DNA from: Prevotella sp.
Lineage (GTDB): Bacteria; Bacteroidota; Bacteroidia; Bacteroidales; Bacteroidaceae
DNA: 64,000 bases
Assembly: GCA_017470055.1 (NCBI GenBank)
Contig: JAFUFD010000088.1
Location: forward strand, 1-64,000
Reading direction: 5' to 3'
Shown here: piece by piece, positions 35,941-44,650 of the stretch
How the letters are laid out: each line of letters begins with the position of its first letter
Numbering within the stretch: position 1 is the stretch's first letter
The notes under the pieces: model-generated
The model's database searches: none
Told to the model about the DNA's origin: nothing
Seen by the model: only the letters and a program-made list of their open reading frames with translations
Translations under genes and position numbers: made by a program

Positions 35941-37668
35941 ATGTCTCAAACTGGTATTAGTATGTTAAGAGATAAGATTACAGGAGCGAAGGCGCTGATG
36001 CGGGCGTTGCAGGCAGAAGGGGTGAAGACCATCTTCGGTTACCCTGGTGGTGCCATCATGCCTGTCTATGATGCCCTTTATGACTACACACGAGGAGAGA
36101 AGAAATGTTTTGACCACATACTGGTGCGTCACGAACAGGGTGCCACACATGCCGCTGAGGGCTATGCGCGAGTCAGCGGTGAGGTGGGTGTCGCCTTGGT
36201 GACCAGCGGTCCTGGTGCCACGAATACCCTGACGGGTGTCGCTGACGCTATGATGGACTCCACCCCCATGGTGGTTATCGCCGGACAGGTTGCTATTGGT
36301 GCCTTGGGTACCGATGCTTTTCAGGAGGTAGACCTCGTGGGTGTGGCGCAACCAATCTCCAAATGGAGTTATCAGATACGTCATGCTGAGGACATCGCAT
36401 GGGCGGTCAGCCGTGCCTTCTATATCGCACGAAGCGGTCGTCCTGGTCCTGTGGTGCTCGACTTCCCTCGTAACGCACAGGTCGAGGAGGTGGAGTGGGA
36501 GCCTAAGAAGGTGGATTTCGTCCGTTCCTACGTTGCCTCTCCTAAACTGAAAGAGGAGGCTGTCCGTGAGGCGGCGGCACTGATAAATAACGCCAAGCGT
36601 CCCCTTGCCTTGGTAGGACAGGGTGTGGAATTAGGTAATGCCCAAGAGGAGTTGAGGGCTTTCTTGGAGAAGGCGGATATTCCTGCTGGTCGTACCATGC
36701 TGGGACTGAGCGCACTGCCCTCCGACCATCCGCTGAATGTGGGTATGCTGGGCATGCACGGCAACTATGCCGTCAATCTGAAAGAGCAGGAGTGCGATGT
36801 GCTGATCGCTATCGGTATGCGTTTCAGCGATCGTGTGACTGGAAATCTGAAGACCTACGCCAAGCAGGCGAAGGTGATTCATCTGGATATCGACCGTAGC
36901 GAGATAGACAAGAACGTGAAGACGGATGTCGCCGTGGTTGCCGACTGTAAGGAGTCGTTGCCAGCCATCACGGCACTGTTGAATAAGAACAGCCATCAGG
37001 AATGGCGTGAGTCGTTCAAGGTATTGGACGAGAAAGAGCGTGAGAAGGTCATCGAGCCTGCCATCCATCCTAAGCAGGGACCATTGTTGATGGGTGAGGT
37101 GGTGAATGCTGTTGCCGAGCAGGCTCCGAAGGGGACTGTTCTTGTGACGGATGTCGGTCAGAATCAGTTGTTTGCGACTCGTTATTTCAAGTATCCTGCG
37201 AAGCGTAGTATCTGTACGAGTGGTGGTCTGGGTACGATGGGTTATGGTATGCCGGCCGCTATCGGTGCCACCTTTGCCACCGACCGTACGGTAGTCTGCT
37301 TCATGGGTGATGGCGGTTTCCAGATGAATATTCAGGAGTTGGGTACGATCATGGAGCAGCAGTCGCCTGTGAAGATGATTCTGCTGAACAACAACTACTT
37401 GGGTAATGTGCGCCAGTGGCAGGATATGTTCTGGATGCGTCGTAAGTCATTCACCAAGATGATGAATCCCTGCTATGAGCAGATAGCCAAGGGCTATGGT
37501 ATCGCCTATGAGGCAGTGACCGACCGCAAGGATCTTGCCGCCGCTATCGACAAGATGCTGGCGACGAAAGGACCGTATATCCTGGAGTGTGCGATTAAGG
37601 AGGAAGACAACGTGTTGCCGATGACTCCTCCGGGAATGAATGTTGACGAAATGATGCTGGAGGTGTAA
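35941..37668 (+). CDS. ilvB: Acetolactate synthase large subunit
   Basis: Thiamine-diphosphate enzyme that condenses pyruvate with pyruvate or 2-ketobutyrate. It is 575 aa. The catalytic glutamate is in RHEQGATHAAEGYAR, and the ThDP/Mg site is GDGGFQMNIQELGTI...NNNYLGNVRQW (GDG-x..-NN pattern). The FAD-region segment GMHGNYAVN is also seen. The ATG at 35941 is used; a second Met eight codons in is possible. It is followed after 3 bp by the regulatory subunit. Confidence 0.96.
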   Translation: MSQTGISMLRDKITGAKALMRALQAEGVKTIFGYPGGAIMPVYDALYDYTRGEKKCFDHILVRHEQGATHAAEGYARVSGEVGVALVTSGPGATNTLTGVADAMMDSTPMVVIAGQVAIGALGTDAFQEVDLVGVAQPISKWSYQIRHAEDIAWAVSRAFYIARSGRPGPVVLDFPRNAQVEEVEWEPKKVDFVRSYVASPKLKEEAVREAAALINNAKRPLALVGQGVELGNAQEELRAFLEKADIPAGRTMLGLSALPSDHPLNVGMLGMHGNYAVNLKEQECDVLIAIGMRFSDRVTGNLKTYAKQAKVIHLDIDRSEIDKNVKTDVAVVADCKESLPAITALLNKNSHQEWRESFKVLDEKEREKVIEPAIHPKQGPLLMGEVVNAVAEQAPKGTVLVTDVGQNQLFATRYFKYPAKRSICTSGGLGTMGYGMPAAIGATFATDRTVVCFMGDGGFQMNIQELGTIMEQQSPVKMILLNNNYLGNVRQWQDMFWMRRKSFTKMMNPCYEQIAKGYGIAYEAVTDRKDLAAAIDKMLATKGPYILECAIKEEDNVLPMTPPGMNVDEMMLEV

Positions 37669-37671
37669 GTT

Positions 37672-38232
37672 ATGGAAGATAATAAGAAACTATATACGTT
37701 ATTGGTCTACTCCGAGAATATCGCGGGTATTCTGAATCAGGTGACTGCCGTGTTCACCCGTCGTCAGGTGAATATCGAGAGCCTGAACGTGTCGGCGTCA
37801 AGTATTGAGGGTGTGCATAAGTACACCATCACTGCTTGGAGCGACGAGGACCAGATACAGAAGATCACCAAGCAGATAGAGAAGAAGGTAGATGTCATCA
37901 AGGCAAACTACTTCACGGACGACCAGTTGTTTATCCGTGAGGCAGGACTGTATAAGTTGCAGACTGACCTGGTGATGCAGAATCCGGAGATATCTCGTAC
38001 CATCCGTCGCCATGATGGTAAGATTACTGAGGTGAACCCTACCTATATCATCGTGATGAAGAGCGGAAGAACGGAGGATATCATCTCCCTTTACCGTGCT
38101 TTGGATGAGTTCGGTTGTGTCTTGCAGTATACTCGTAGTGGACGTATCGCTGTGACCCGTGGTACGCAGGAGCAGGTCAGTGAGTTCTTGGAGCAGCGTG
38201 AACTACGTGAGCAGGAGAAGCAGCATGGATAA
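37672..38232 (+). CDS. ilvN: Acetolactate synthase small (regulatory) subunit
   Basis: 186 aa. The N-terminal ACT domain (LYTLLVYSENIAGILNQVTAVFTRRQVNIESLNV) binds branched-chain amino acids for feedback control of the large subunit. The C-terminal domain is divergent from enterobacterial IlvN but the length matches IlvH-type subunits. Its last 8 bp overlap the acyl-ACP thioesterase start. Confidence 0.94.
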   Translation: MEDNKKLYTLLVYSENIAGILNQVTAVFTRRQVNIESLNVSASSIEGVHKYTITAWSDEDQIQKITKQIEKKVDVIKANYFTDDQLFIREAGLYKLQTDLVMQNPEISRTIRRHDGKITEVNPTYIIVMKSGRTEDIISLYRALDEFGCVLQYTRSGRIAVTRGTQEQVSEFLEQRELREQEKQHG

Positions 38233-38971
38233 GGTAGGATGCTATCCCTTTATGGCAGAGCCGTTCCACTGTGACTTCAGTGGCAGACTCTTTATGGGAC
38301 ATTTAGGCAACCACATGCTCAATGCCGCCGACTTCCATTCCACTGACCGTGGTTTCGGCATGCGCTATCTCCTGACCATTCAGCGCTCGTGGGTGTTGTC
38401 ACGCCTCGCTATCGAGATGGACGAGATGCCCAAGATGTACACCAAGTTTAATGTGGAGACGTGGGTGGAGAGTGCCATGCGCTATTTCACCTCCCGTAAC
38501 TTCGCTGTTGTCGGTGAGGCTGGTAAAGTATATGGCTATGGTCGCTCCATCTGGGCGATGATAGACACGGAGAGTCGTCAACCGACAGATATCTATGCTA
38601 TCGACAATGGTGCCATTGATAAATGGATTGTCAAAGACAAGGAATGTCCCATCGACAAGGGTGGGCGAGTGAAGATGTCGGACGATGCCGAACGGGTGCG
38701 CACTATCGACACCTATTATAATGATGTGGACATCAACGGACATATCAATTCCGTGAAGTATATCGAGCATGTGCTCGACCTGTGGGACCTCGACTGGTAT
38801 CGGGAGCATCAGATCAAGCGTTTCGAGATAGCCTATGTCGCAGAGGCGCATGCTGGCGACCGCCTGTCGTTCTATGTGGAGAAGGAGGAGGAAGACACCT
38901 TCAACATCCGTATCTGCAAGGGCGATGATGTCGAAGTATGCAGAAGTAAGGTTAAATTTATTAAAGTCTAA
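38225..38971 (+). CDS. Acyl-ACP thioesterase
   Basis: 248 aa from the ATG at 38225, which overlaps the end of ilvN; a start further upstream would lie inside ilvN in another frame. It is a double hot-dog fold protein of the FatA/FatB type that releases fatty acids from acyl carrier protein. The catalytic block is DVDINGHINSVKYIEHVLD, containing the N-x-H pattern. Placement within the ilv operon is a recurrent arrangement in Bacteroidota and may link branched-chain keto-acid supply to branched fatty acids; that link is inference. Confidence 0.9.
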   Translation: MDKVGCYPFMAEPFHCDFSGRLFMGHLGNHMLNAADFHSTDRGFGMRYLLTIQRSWVLSRLAIEMDEMPKMYTKFNVETWVESAMRYFTSRNFAVVGEAGKVYGYGRSIWAMIDTESRQPTDIYAIDNGAIDKWIVKDKECPIDKGGRVKMSDDAERVRTIDTYYNDVDINGHINSVKYIEHVLDLWDLDWYREHQIKRFEIAYVAEAHAGDRLSFYVEKEEEDTFNIRICKGDDVEVCRSKVKFIKV

Positions 38972-38978
38972 TAGAATA

Positions 38979-39010
38979 TTTGGCTGTTTGGTGATAAATT
39001 GTTACCTTTG
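38979..39010 (+). promoter_or_regulatory. ilvC promoter
   Basis: TTTG (38979-38982), 20 bp, TACCTTTG (39003-39010), a full consensus match. It leaves a leader of about 130 nt (39011-39144) with no obvious peptide; AGCCCT and AGGGCT near its ends could pair. I cannot assign a riboswitch class. Confidence 0.8.
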
Positions 39011-39144
39011 TGCCCAATTATCAGTTAAGCCCTCGTCAGTGTTTCGTGTAAGCGCTGAGCAGACTAACAAAACGACGGCTCTCGGGTTAGGGCTGGCAAG
39101 GTCGGCAAGGGATATGTATAACATTTAAACAACAATTTGCAATT

Positions 39145-40194
39145 ATGGCAGAAATGAATTTTGGTGGCGTTATCGAGACTGTAGTCACCAGCAAGGAGTT
39201 CTCATTGGAGAAAGCGCGTGAGGTATTGAAAGATGAAGTCATCGCCGTGATCGGCTATGGCATTCAGGGACCTGGTCAGGCTTGTAACCTGCGTGACAAT
39301 GGTTTCAACGTTATCGTAGGACAGCGTCAGGGTAAGACCTATGAAAAGGCTGTTGCCGACGGATGGGTTCCGGGTAAGACCCTGTTCTCTATCGAGGAGG
39401 CTGCCGAGAAGGGTACTATCCTCTGCATGCTGCTCTCTGATGCTGGTCAGATTCAGGTATGGCCGACTATCAAGCAATATCTGAAGGCTGGTAAGACCTT
39501 GTATTACAGTCATGGTTTCGCTATCAACTGGAGTGATCGTACAGGTGTTGTTCCTCCCGCTGATGTCGACGTGATCATGGTGGCTCCTAAGGGTTCTGGC
39601 ACCTCTCTCCGCACGATGTTCTGCGAGGGTCGTGGTCTGAACTGCTCTTATGCTGTCTACCAGGATGCCTCTGGTAAGGCTAAGGAGAAGACACTTGCCT
39701 TCGGTATCGGTATTGGTGCCGGTTATATGTTTGAGACAACCTTCCAGCGTGAGGCAACCTCCGACCTGACAGGTGAGCGTGGCTCACTGATGGGTGCTAT
39801 CCAGGGCTTGCTGCTTGCCCAGTATGAGGTACTTCGTGAGAACGGACATACTCCTTCTGAGGCTTTCAATGAGACTGTTGAGGAGTTGACCCAGAGCCTT
39901 GGTCCGTTGTTCGGTGCTAAGGGTATGGACTGGATGTATGCTAACTGTTCCACCACTGCTCAGCGTGGTGCCCTCGACTGGGCTCCTCGTTTCCACGATG
40001 CAGTGAAGCCTGTGATGGAGTGGCTGTATTACTCTGTGAAGACTGGTAACGAGGCTCAGATCTCTATTGATGCCAACTCTAAGCCTGACTATCGTGCCGG
40101 TCTGGAGAAGGAACTGGAGGCTATGCGCAACCAGGAGATGTGGCGTGCTGGTGAGACCGTCCGCAAACTGCGTCCAGAGAATCAGGAAGACTAA
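39145..40194 (+). CDS. ilvC: Ketol-acid reductoisomerase
   Basis: NADPH- and Mg-dependent isomerisation and reduction of acetohydroxy acids, the step between IlvBN and IlvD. It is 349 aa, close to the short class I form. The Rossmann motif is GYGIQGPGQACNLRDNG with the cofactor loop VGQRQG. The catalytic region includes the Mg-binding SDLTGERGSL and a long C-terminal knotted domain. It has its own promoter after the thioesterase and its own terminator, so it can be expressed separately from ilvDBN. Confidence 0.96.
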   Translation: MAEMNFGGVIETVVTSKEFSLEKAREVLKDEVIAVIGYGIQGPGQACNLRDNGFNVIVGQRQGKTYEKAVADGWVPGKTLFSIEEAAEKGTILCMLLSDAGQIQVWPTIKQYLKAGKTLYYSHGFAINWSDRTGVVPPADVDVIMVAPKGSGTSLRTMFCEGRGLNCSYAVYQDASGKAKEKTLAFGIGIGAGYMFETTFQREATSDLTGERGSLMGAIQGLLLAQYEVLRENGHTPSEAFNETVEELTQSLGPLFGAKGMDWMYANCSTTAQRGALDWAPRFHDAVKPVMEWLYYSVKTGNEAQISIDANSKPDYRAGLEKELEAMRNQEMWRAGETVRKLRPENQED

Positions 40195-40216
40195 TTGACT
40201 GATTGATTATAAGAAG

Positions 40217-40253
40217 AACACCTCCCCGATGGTTTCATCAGGGAGGTGTTTTT
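40217..40253 (+). terminator. Terminator of ilvC
   Basis: AACACCTCCC (40217-40226) pairs with GGGAGGTGTT (40241-40250), with an inner GATG/CATC stem and a TTTCTTT tail. Confidence 0.9.
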
Positions 40254-40269
40254 CTTTCCTTATCGGTGA

Positions 40270-40380
40270 TTATTTGCTTCGCTCAATGTAGTCCATGATA
40301 ATCGCTACGACATCATCTTCCGTATGACCATCTTGCTTAAGGTTATTCGATTTTTTAATCCTTATTGCTTTTAATAGTAA
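40270..40380 (-). pseudogene. Possible C-terminal remnant of a protein
   Basis: On the minus strand a frame ending at TAA (40272-40270) reads protein-like for about 35 codons: LKQDGHTEDDVVAIIMDYIE followed by RSK. No start codon or complete gene is present; the frame runs back into the 22-bp repeat array and meets a stop there. It may be the tail of a gene lost when the array expanded. Family unknown; low confidence. Confidence 0.3.
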
Positions 40381-40461
40381 ATACACTGAATTTATTTAGT
40401 AAACACACTGAATTTAAACATTAAATACACTGAATTTACTTAATAAACACACTGAATTTAC
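40374..40461. repeat. Four 22-bp direct repeats upstream of the HU-like gene
   Basis: Four contiguous units start at 40374, 40396, 40418 and 40440. Each contains ACACTGAATTTA at the same place, with alternating AAATACACTG and AAACACACTG variants. The array ends 8 bp before the -33-like box of the HU-like gene. A 22-bp period is two helical turns, so the units face the same side of DNA, as in operator or iteron arrays. Confidence 0.92.
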
Positions 40462-40469
40462 TTAAACAG

Positions 40470-40502
40470 ATTGCATTAATTGAAATTTTATTCGTATCTT
40501 TG
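40470..40502 (+). promoter_or_regulatory. Promoter of the HU-like gene
   Basis: ATTG (40470-40473), 21 bp, TATCTTTG (40495-40502), 40 bp before the start codon. The four 22-bp repeats lie directly upstream. Confidence 0.72.
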
Positions 40503-40542
40503 TAACTTGAAAATAATAATTTCTAATTAAAACATCACTATT

Positions 40543-40983
40543 ATGAGTATTAAGTACAGATTGTTGCAAAACAAGATTAGGAGCAGTAAGAACTACGGGA
40601 AGTATTATGCCCACACAGTGAAGTCGGGTGAGGTGACGTTGGAGGAGATAGAGCGCATGATCGAGCAGAGTTGTACGGCAAAGGCTTCTGATGTACGTCT
40701 GGTGGTTAAGGAATTGTTTGACGCCATTCGTCACTATATGCAGGCTGGCTATGTGGTGAAGTTGGGTGATCTGGGTCGATTCTATATCTCCGTGAAGAGT
40801 GTATGTGTGGATGACCCAAAGGCATTCCGTGCAGACAAGCACCTCAGTGGTTTCAAGTGTAACTATACCCCTGCAGGTCATCGTTACAAGCCGGGAAGTG
40901 GTTCTCTTTCCCATCATGTATATCGCGACTTGTTAGAAGGCTGCGAGGCAGAGGAGACCCATTTTCTGCTAAAAAATAGATAG
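40543..40983 (+). CDS. HU/IHF-fold DNA-binding protein
   Basis: 146 aa of the HU-like family with extensions common in Bacteroidota. The core is AHTVKSGEVTLEEIERMIEQ...DVRLVVKELFDAIRHYMQAG, followed by VKLGDLGRFYISVKS, which matches the HU beta arm entry. The last 35 residues form a charged tail. Such proteins bind and bend DNA and may act as nucleoid proteins or regulators. Its promoter is overlain by a regular 22-bp repeat array, which could be its own binding sites; that is inference. It is convergent with the TonB-receptor gene. Confidence 0.85.
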   Translation: MSIKYRLLQNKIRSSKNYGKYYAHTVKSGEVTLEEIERMIEQSCTAKASDVRLVVKELFDAIRHYMQAGYVVKLGDLGRFYISVKSVCVDDPKAFRADKHLSGFKCNYTPAGHRYKPGSGSLSHHVYRDLLEGCEAEETHFLLKNR

Positions 40984-41015
40984 CGTGCTGTTGCATGATA
41001 TACTTCTCTTGCGTT

Positions 41016-43574
41016 TTACAGTCGGTTCTTCTCTTCATTACCGGCACCCGTGCCCTTGTACTTCGAGCGGGTGGCATTGAAGTTGTATTGCAGCGATATG
41101 CCGATGTCCCTTGAATACTGGTAGGCATCGCGGGTCAGAACCTCTACAGGATAGTAGCCTTCCCATTTGTTATGGAGCGTTCGGAAGATGTCGTTGGCAA
41201 AGAGTACTGCCGTGAGTTGGCTTTTCAGGAAAGTCTTCTGCAGACGGGCGTTCACGTTGAACTCATGGTGATAGTGGCTGAAACCATAGTCGTGGGTGGT
41301 GGCGTAGTGGATATAGACCATCGCCTTGGCGGTCTTGCCCAGTGCCAGCCAGTTGCGCAGGTTGATGCTCCACTCCGGTCTGTTGAGGCTGTGATCTATA
41401 CCGTATTGCTTTACATCGAAGAACTGCTGGAAGTAGCCGAGGGTGAGCGTTGGGGTGTAGATACCCCATTTAGGTGAGGCTACTATCGAGGCATGGCAAC
41501 AATTGAAATCGTCGAAGTTCTCGTTGCGCCACATGATGATGTCCCTGCCCTGCTGATAGAGGCTACTGAAGTTCAGAATCTTGTCGCTATAGTGCTCGAA
41601 GCCAGCGTTTAGACTGAGCCATGAGTAGGTGGCGCTGAAGTCGATGTCCTGACGGATGGCTGGGCGCAGCATCGGATTGCCACCCTCCACCTGATAGCGG
41701 GAGTCGTATTGCACGAAATTACTCAGCGAGTGATAACTGGGTCGGTTGATGCGCTTGGTGTAACGGAGTTGTAGGCCCCACTTATCCTTCTGCCAGCCAG
41801 CAGAGAGGTTTGGGAAGAGGTCGTTATACGACCGACTCGGTTCTGGCTGTATGTCGCTGCGGATGCTTAGCGACTCGTAGTCGGCGTTTACGTGCTCATA
41901 GCGCAGCCCTGCATCGAGGCTCCAGTGTCCTAACTGTACTTCGTACTCGGCAAAAGCGGCCAGATTGTTTTCCTTGATATGGGTTTCAGAGCCAGGCACC
42001 CATCCCTCAATGTTCTCACACATGCCGTTGCTGTGGGTGCTGGTGGTCTCAGAGCCGACGCTCAGTTCACCTTTCCATACGGGGTAGGAGAGTACGAGTT
42101 TGGCTGCCAGCATCCGGTTGCGGTCTTCAGCATTGGTATGGATGTCGCGGTCGTCCAATTCCGTACTTCTTTCCGTCGCGACATCCCAGCGGACGGTCTT
42201 CTGCCAGTGCCAGGTGCCATTGAAGTCAATGCCAAGTTGGCCTATCTTGCCTACATAATAGATGTTGGCATCATGGGCGGGTATCGTCCTGTCGTTTACC
42301 TTCATCCATTGGTTCACCTTCCCCTCTAACTGCCCGTTACGATAGATTGTTTGCGAACCGTTCATTTCGCCGTTACTGTAGAGATCGCCAAAGCAACTGT
42401 ATGTCATTCCTATGGAGTTGTTCTCATCGAAGTCGTAACTGAGTCCTACCTTTCCAGACATGGCAGTAAACCATACAGAATTGGGGGCACCCTGGTCGAT
42501 ATGGATGAGGTTGTTGTCGAACAGAAGTTCCGATGAAAGCGCTGGGTCTTCCGAGTAATGATTGTTGTAGAAAGTACCCGTGCCAAAGACCTCCAACCCG
42601 CCAGCACGGTATCTGACGGTGAAATCATCGTAATTTGTCCACCAGTCGTTGTACTTTGTTTGGGTGTAAGCCTCTACGCTCAGTCCGTCGTCTTGCCGCT
42701 TGATGGTCTTGATGCGGATGACGGCACTAACCTCTGCATTGTATTTGGCACCAGGCGAGGTGATGATATCGACACTCTTGATGTCTGAGGATTTGAGTTG
42801 TTTCAGTTCCTTTGCGTCGCGTACCTTCTTGTTATTGATATAGATTTCTGGCTCGCCCTTGGCAAAGACGGTGAACTTGCCGTCGCTGCCCTCCACACGA
42901 GGCAGCATCGAAAGCAAGTCGTCTGCCGTACCGATGTCTTTCAGGATGGAGTTCTGTATCTCAACGGTCATGCCGCCTGTGGTGGCTTTGTACTGAGGAA
43001 TCTCGCCCTTCACCACGACATTTTTCAGTACGATGGCATCACGGCGTAGGCGAATGTTGCCAACCTCGCCGACGGTGCATGGCTGATAGTGGGTCTTATA
43101 GCCGACAAATGATACACGGATGAGCATACTTCCAGGGCGACAGGGAATCACGAAGTCACCATTGGCATTACTCACACCGCCATTGAGGAACGTCGAGTCA
43201 GTGGCGTTAAGCAATGCTATGTTGGCAAACTCCACGGGCTGTCCCTGTTCGTCAATCACCCGTCCAATTACCTTCTGTGTCTCTTTTTGGATACACTCTA
43301 CGGTAATCAGACTATCGCTTTCTGTAATCTTCATCGGATAGAAGCCCACGACCTGTCGCACCGCATCGCCAATAGTCCGATTTCGGAAACTGATGGTGAC
43401 GGTAAAGTCCTCCAGTTCGTCGTAGATGAAACTAATGCGTCTGTCCGTCTGTGTACAGTTCAGGTCGACGAGTACATCGGAGAGTGAAGTCTCAGTGTAA
43501 CTCTTACTTAATTTCTGTGCTTGTGCTTCGACTAAGCCGAGGCACATAATAATAAGGTATAATGTGTGTCTCAT
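41016..43574 (-). CDS. TonB-dependent outer-membrane receptor with STN domain
   Basis: 852 aa with signal peptide (MRHTLYLIIMCLGLVEAQAQ). Domains in order: a secretin/TonB short N-terminal (STN) domain (LSDVLVDLNC...FIYDELEDFTVTISFRN), a carboxypeptidase-regulatory-like domain (VIGRVIDEQGQPVEFANIAL), a plug (LKDIGTADDLLSMLPRV), and a C-terminal beta-barrel of the Bacteroidota outer-membrane family. STN receptors signal to an anti-sigma factor, and the two upstream genes are exactly a DUF4974 anti-sigma and an ECF sigma. No SusD partner is present, so a siderophore, cofactor or peptide is as likely as a glycan as the ligand. Confidence 0.88.
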   Translation of the reverse strand: MRHTLYLIIMCLGLVEAQAQKLSKSYTETSLSDVLVDLNCTQTDRRISFIYDELEDFTVTISFRNRTIGDAVRQVVGFYPMKITESDSLITVECIQKETQKVIGRVIDEQGQPVEFANIALLNATDSTFLNGGVSNANGDFVIPCRPGSMLIRVSFVGYKTHYQPCTVGEVGNIRLRRDAIVLKNVVVKGEIPQYKATTGGMTVEIQNSILKDIGTADDLLSMLPRVEGSDGKFTVFAKGEPEIYINNKKVRDAKELKQLKSSDIKSVDIITSPGAKYNAEVSAVIRIKTIKRQDDGLSVEAYTQTKYNDWWTNYDDFTVRYRAGGLEVFGTGTFYNNHYSEDPALSSELLFDNNLIHIDQGAPNSVWFTAMSGKVGLSYDFDENNSIGMTYSCFGDLYSNGEMNGSQTIYRNGQLEGKVNQWMKVNDRTIPAHDANIYYVGKIGQLGIDFNGTWHWQKTVRWDVATERSTELDDRDIHTNAEDRNRMLAAKLVLSYPVWKGELSVGSETTSTHSNGMCENIEGWVPGSETHIKENNLAAFAEYEVQLGHWSLDAGLRYEHVNADYESLSIRSDIQPEPSRSYNDLFPNLSAGWQKDKWGLQLRYTKRINRPSYHSLSNFVQYDSRYQVEGGNPMLRPAIRQDIDFSATYSWLSLNAGFEHYSDKILNFSSLYQQGRDIIMWRNENFDDFNCCHASIVASPKWGIYTPTLTLGYFQQFFDVKQYGIDHSLNRPEWSINLRNWLALGKTAKAMVYIHYATTHDYGFSHYHHEFNVNARLQKTFLKSQLTAVLFANDIFRTLHNKWEGYYPVEVLTRDAYQYSRDIGISLQYNFNATRSKYKGTGAGNEEKNRL

Positions 43575-43577
43575 GGC

Positions 43578-44105
43578 TTACTCGATGATTAGCGTGTCGT
43601 TGATGAGTGTCAAGTGTACTTTCTCGAATCGGTTCAGTTCCTCGACGACCTGCTGAAGTGGCATTTGCGGATTCCACGGATAATAGAGGCGCAAGGCGGC
43701 AGTCTCGTCACTTCTGATTGCTACGGTTATGTGATAAACCTCTGCCAGTTTTGTGGTGATGTCCTTGAGGGGGACGTTCTCAAAGGTCTTGACAGAGGGA
43801 TTCTCGGTGTATGTTGTGGCAACGTAGATGCGAGATGTATCTGGGTCAGAAATAGTCTCGTGCCCTCTGACCTCCGTACCTTCTTGCCCCTGTGCCTGTC
43901 GTATTGTGTAAAAGGCAGCATAGGCGATGCCTGACAGCATCAACACACCGATAAAGAGTGCCGCAATCTGCATCCATCCCTGAATCTTGCGTTCTGGGGT
44001 AAAGTGTTTCACCTCGAATTTCCGCCATTCCTCATCGAGGTTCACCTGTGGCTCCTTGGCATACATCTGCCGAAGTAGTTCCTCTAACTTGTCATTTGAT
44101 TCCAT
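43578..44105 (-). CDS. FecR-like anti-sigma factor with DUF4974
   Basis: 175 aa. The N-terminus is cytoplasmic (MESNDKLEELLRQMYAKEP), followed by one transmembrane helix (IAALFIGVLMLSGIAYAAFY) and a periplasmic DUF4974 domain (FENVPLKDITTKLAEVYHIT...PLQQVVEELNRFEKVHLTLI). It is shorter than classic FecR (about 320 aa). It should hold the ECF sigma until the STN receptor signals. It overlaps the sigma gene by 14 bp, and the receptor gene starts 3 bp after its stop. Confidence 0.88.
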   Translation of the reverse strand: MESNDKLEELLRQMYAKEPQVNLDEEWRKFEVKHFTPERKIQGWMQIAALFIGVLMLSGIAYAAFYTIRQAQGQEGTEVRGHETISDPDTSRIYVATTYTENPSVKTFENVPLKDITTKLAEVYHITVAIRSDETAALRLYYPWNPQMPLQQVVEELNRFEKVHLTLINDTLIIE

Positions 44106-44580
44106 AACCTAAGGATTTTAAATGTTCTTTAATTCGTTTGAGTGACTGTGACAGATGGTTGTGAACGGTGACTTCGCTGACCTGAAGTTCTTTGGCAATC
44201 TCCCTGTACTTCAGTCCTTGCTGGTAACGCCGACGGAGTACCTGTTGGGAGAGGGGAGGCAGTTCGTTATTGACAAAGCGATAAATCATCTCCAGCAGTT
44301 CCTCATCCACCTCGGTTGTCATGGAATTCAAGTCTGCTATAACCGCTTGTGTCCGTTGCTGGTGAGCCAGCATGTTGATACAACGGTTGCGCACACTGGT
44401 AAGCAAGAAACCTTGGAGGGTTACGGAGTGGAGGTCGACGGTGCTGTTCAGCAGTTGGGTGAACACTTCGCTCACCACGTCTTTGCTATCCGCCTCGTCA
44501 TGGAGCATACGCAAAGCAAAAGCGTACATCCCTTTGTAATAGTGTCGGAATACATCCTCAAACTCTTGCTTGTCTTTCAT
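44092..44580 (-). CDS. ECF sigma-70 family RNA polymerase sigma factor
   Basis: 162 aa. Region 2 is FEDVFRHYYKGMYAFALRMLHDEADSKDVVSEVFTQLL, and region 4 is LPPLSQQVLRRRYQQGLKYREIAKELQVSEVTVHNHLSQSLKRI, with a typical helix-turn-helix. It belongs to the FecI-like sigmas paired with DUF4974 anti-sigmas in Bacteroidota. It starts the sigma/anti-sigma/receptor unit on the minus strand, downstream of recQ by 70 bp. The promoter was not clear. Confidence 0.93.
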   Translation of the reverse strand: MKDKQEFEDVFRHYYKGMYAFALRMLHDEADSKDVVSEVFTQLLNSTVDLHSVTLQGFLLTSVRNRCINMLAHQQRTQAVIADLNSMTTEVDEELLEMIYRFVNNELPPLSQQVLRRRYQQGLKYREIAKELQVSEVTVHNHLSQSLKRIKEHLKSLGYGIK

Positions 44581-44650
44581 CTGTCACTTAGTCTTTTACT
44601 CTATATACAAACGAGTCCCGGCTTTTCCTAAGCAAAAAGACGAAAAATGA

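Noticed and set aside
38159-38224. Longer N-terminus of the acyl-ACP thioesterase
   Set aside because: These 22 codons lie inside ilvN in another frame, while MDKVGCYPFMAEPF at 38225 matches where the family begins.
40374-40461. Plasmid-type replication origin iterons
   Set aside because: There is no rep gene, and the context is clearly chromosomal (ilvC and an HU-like gene). The operator explanation is simpler.
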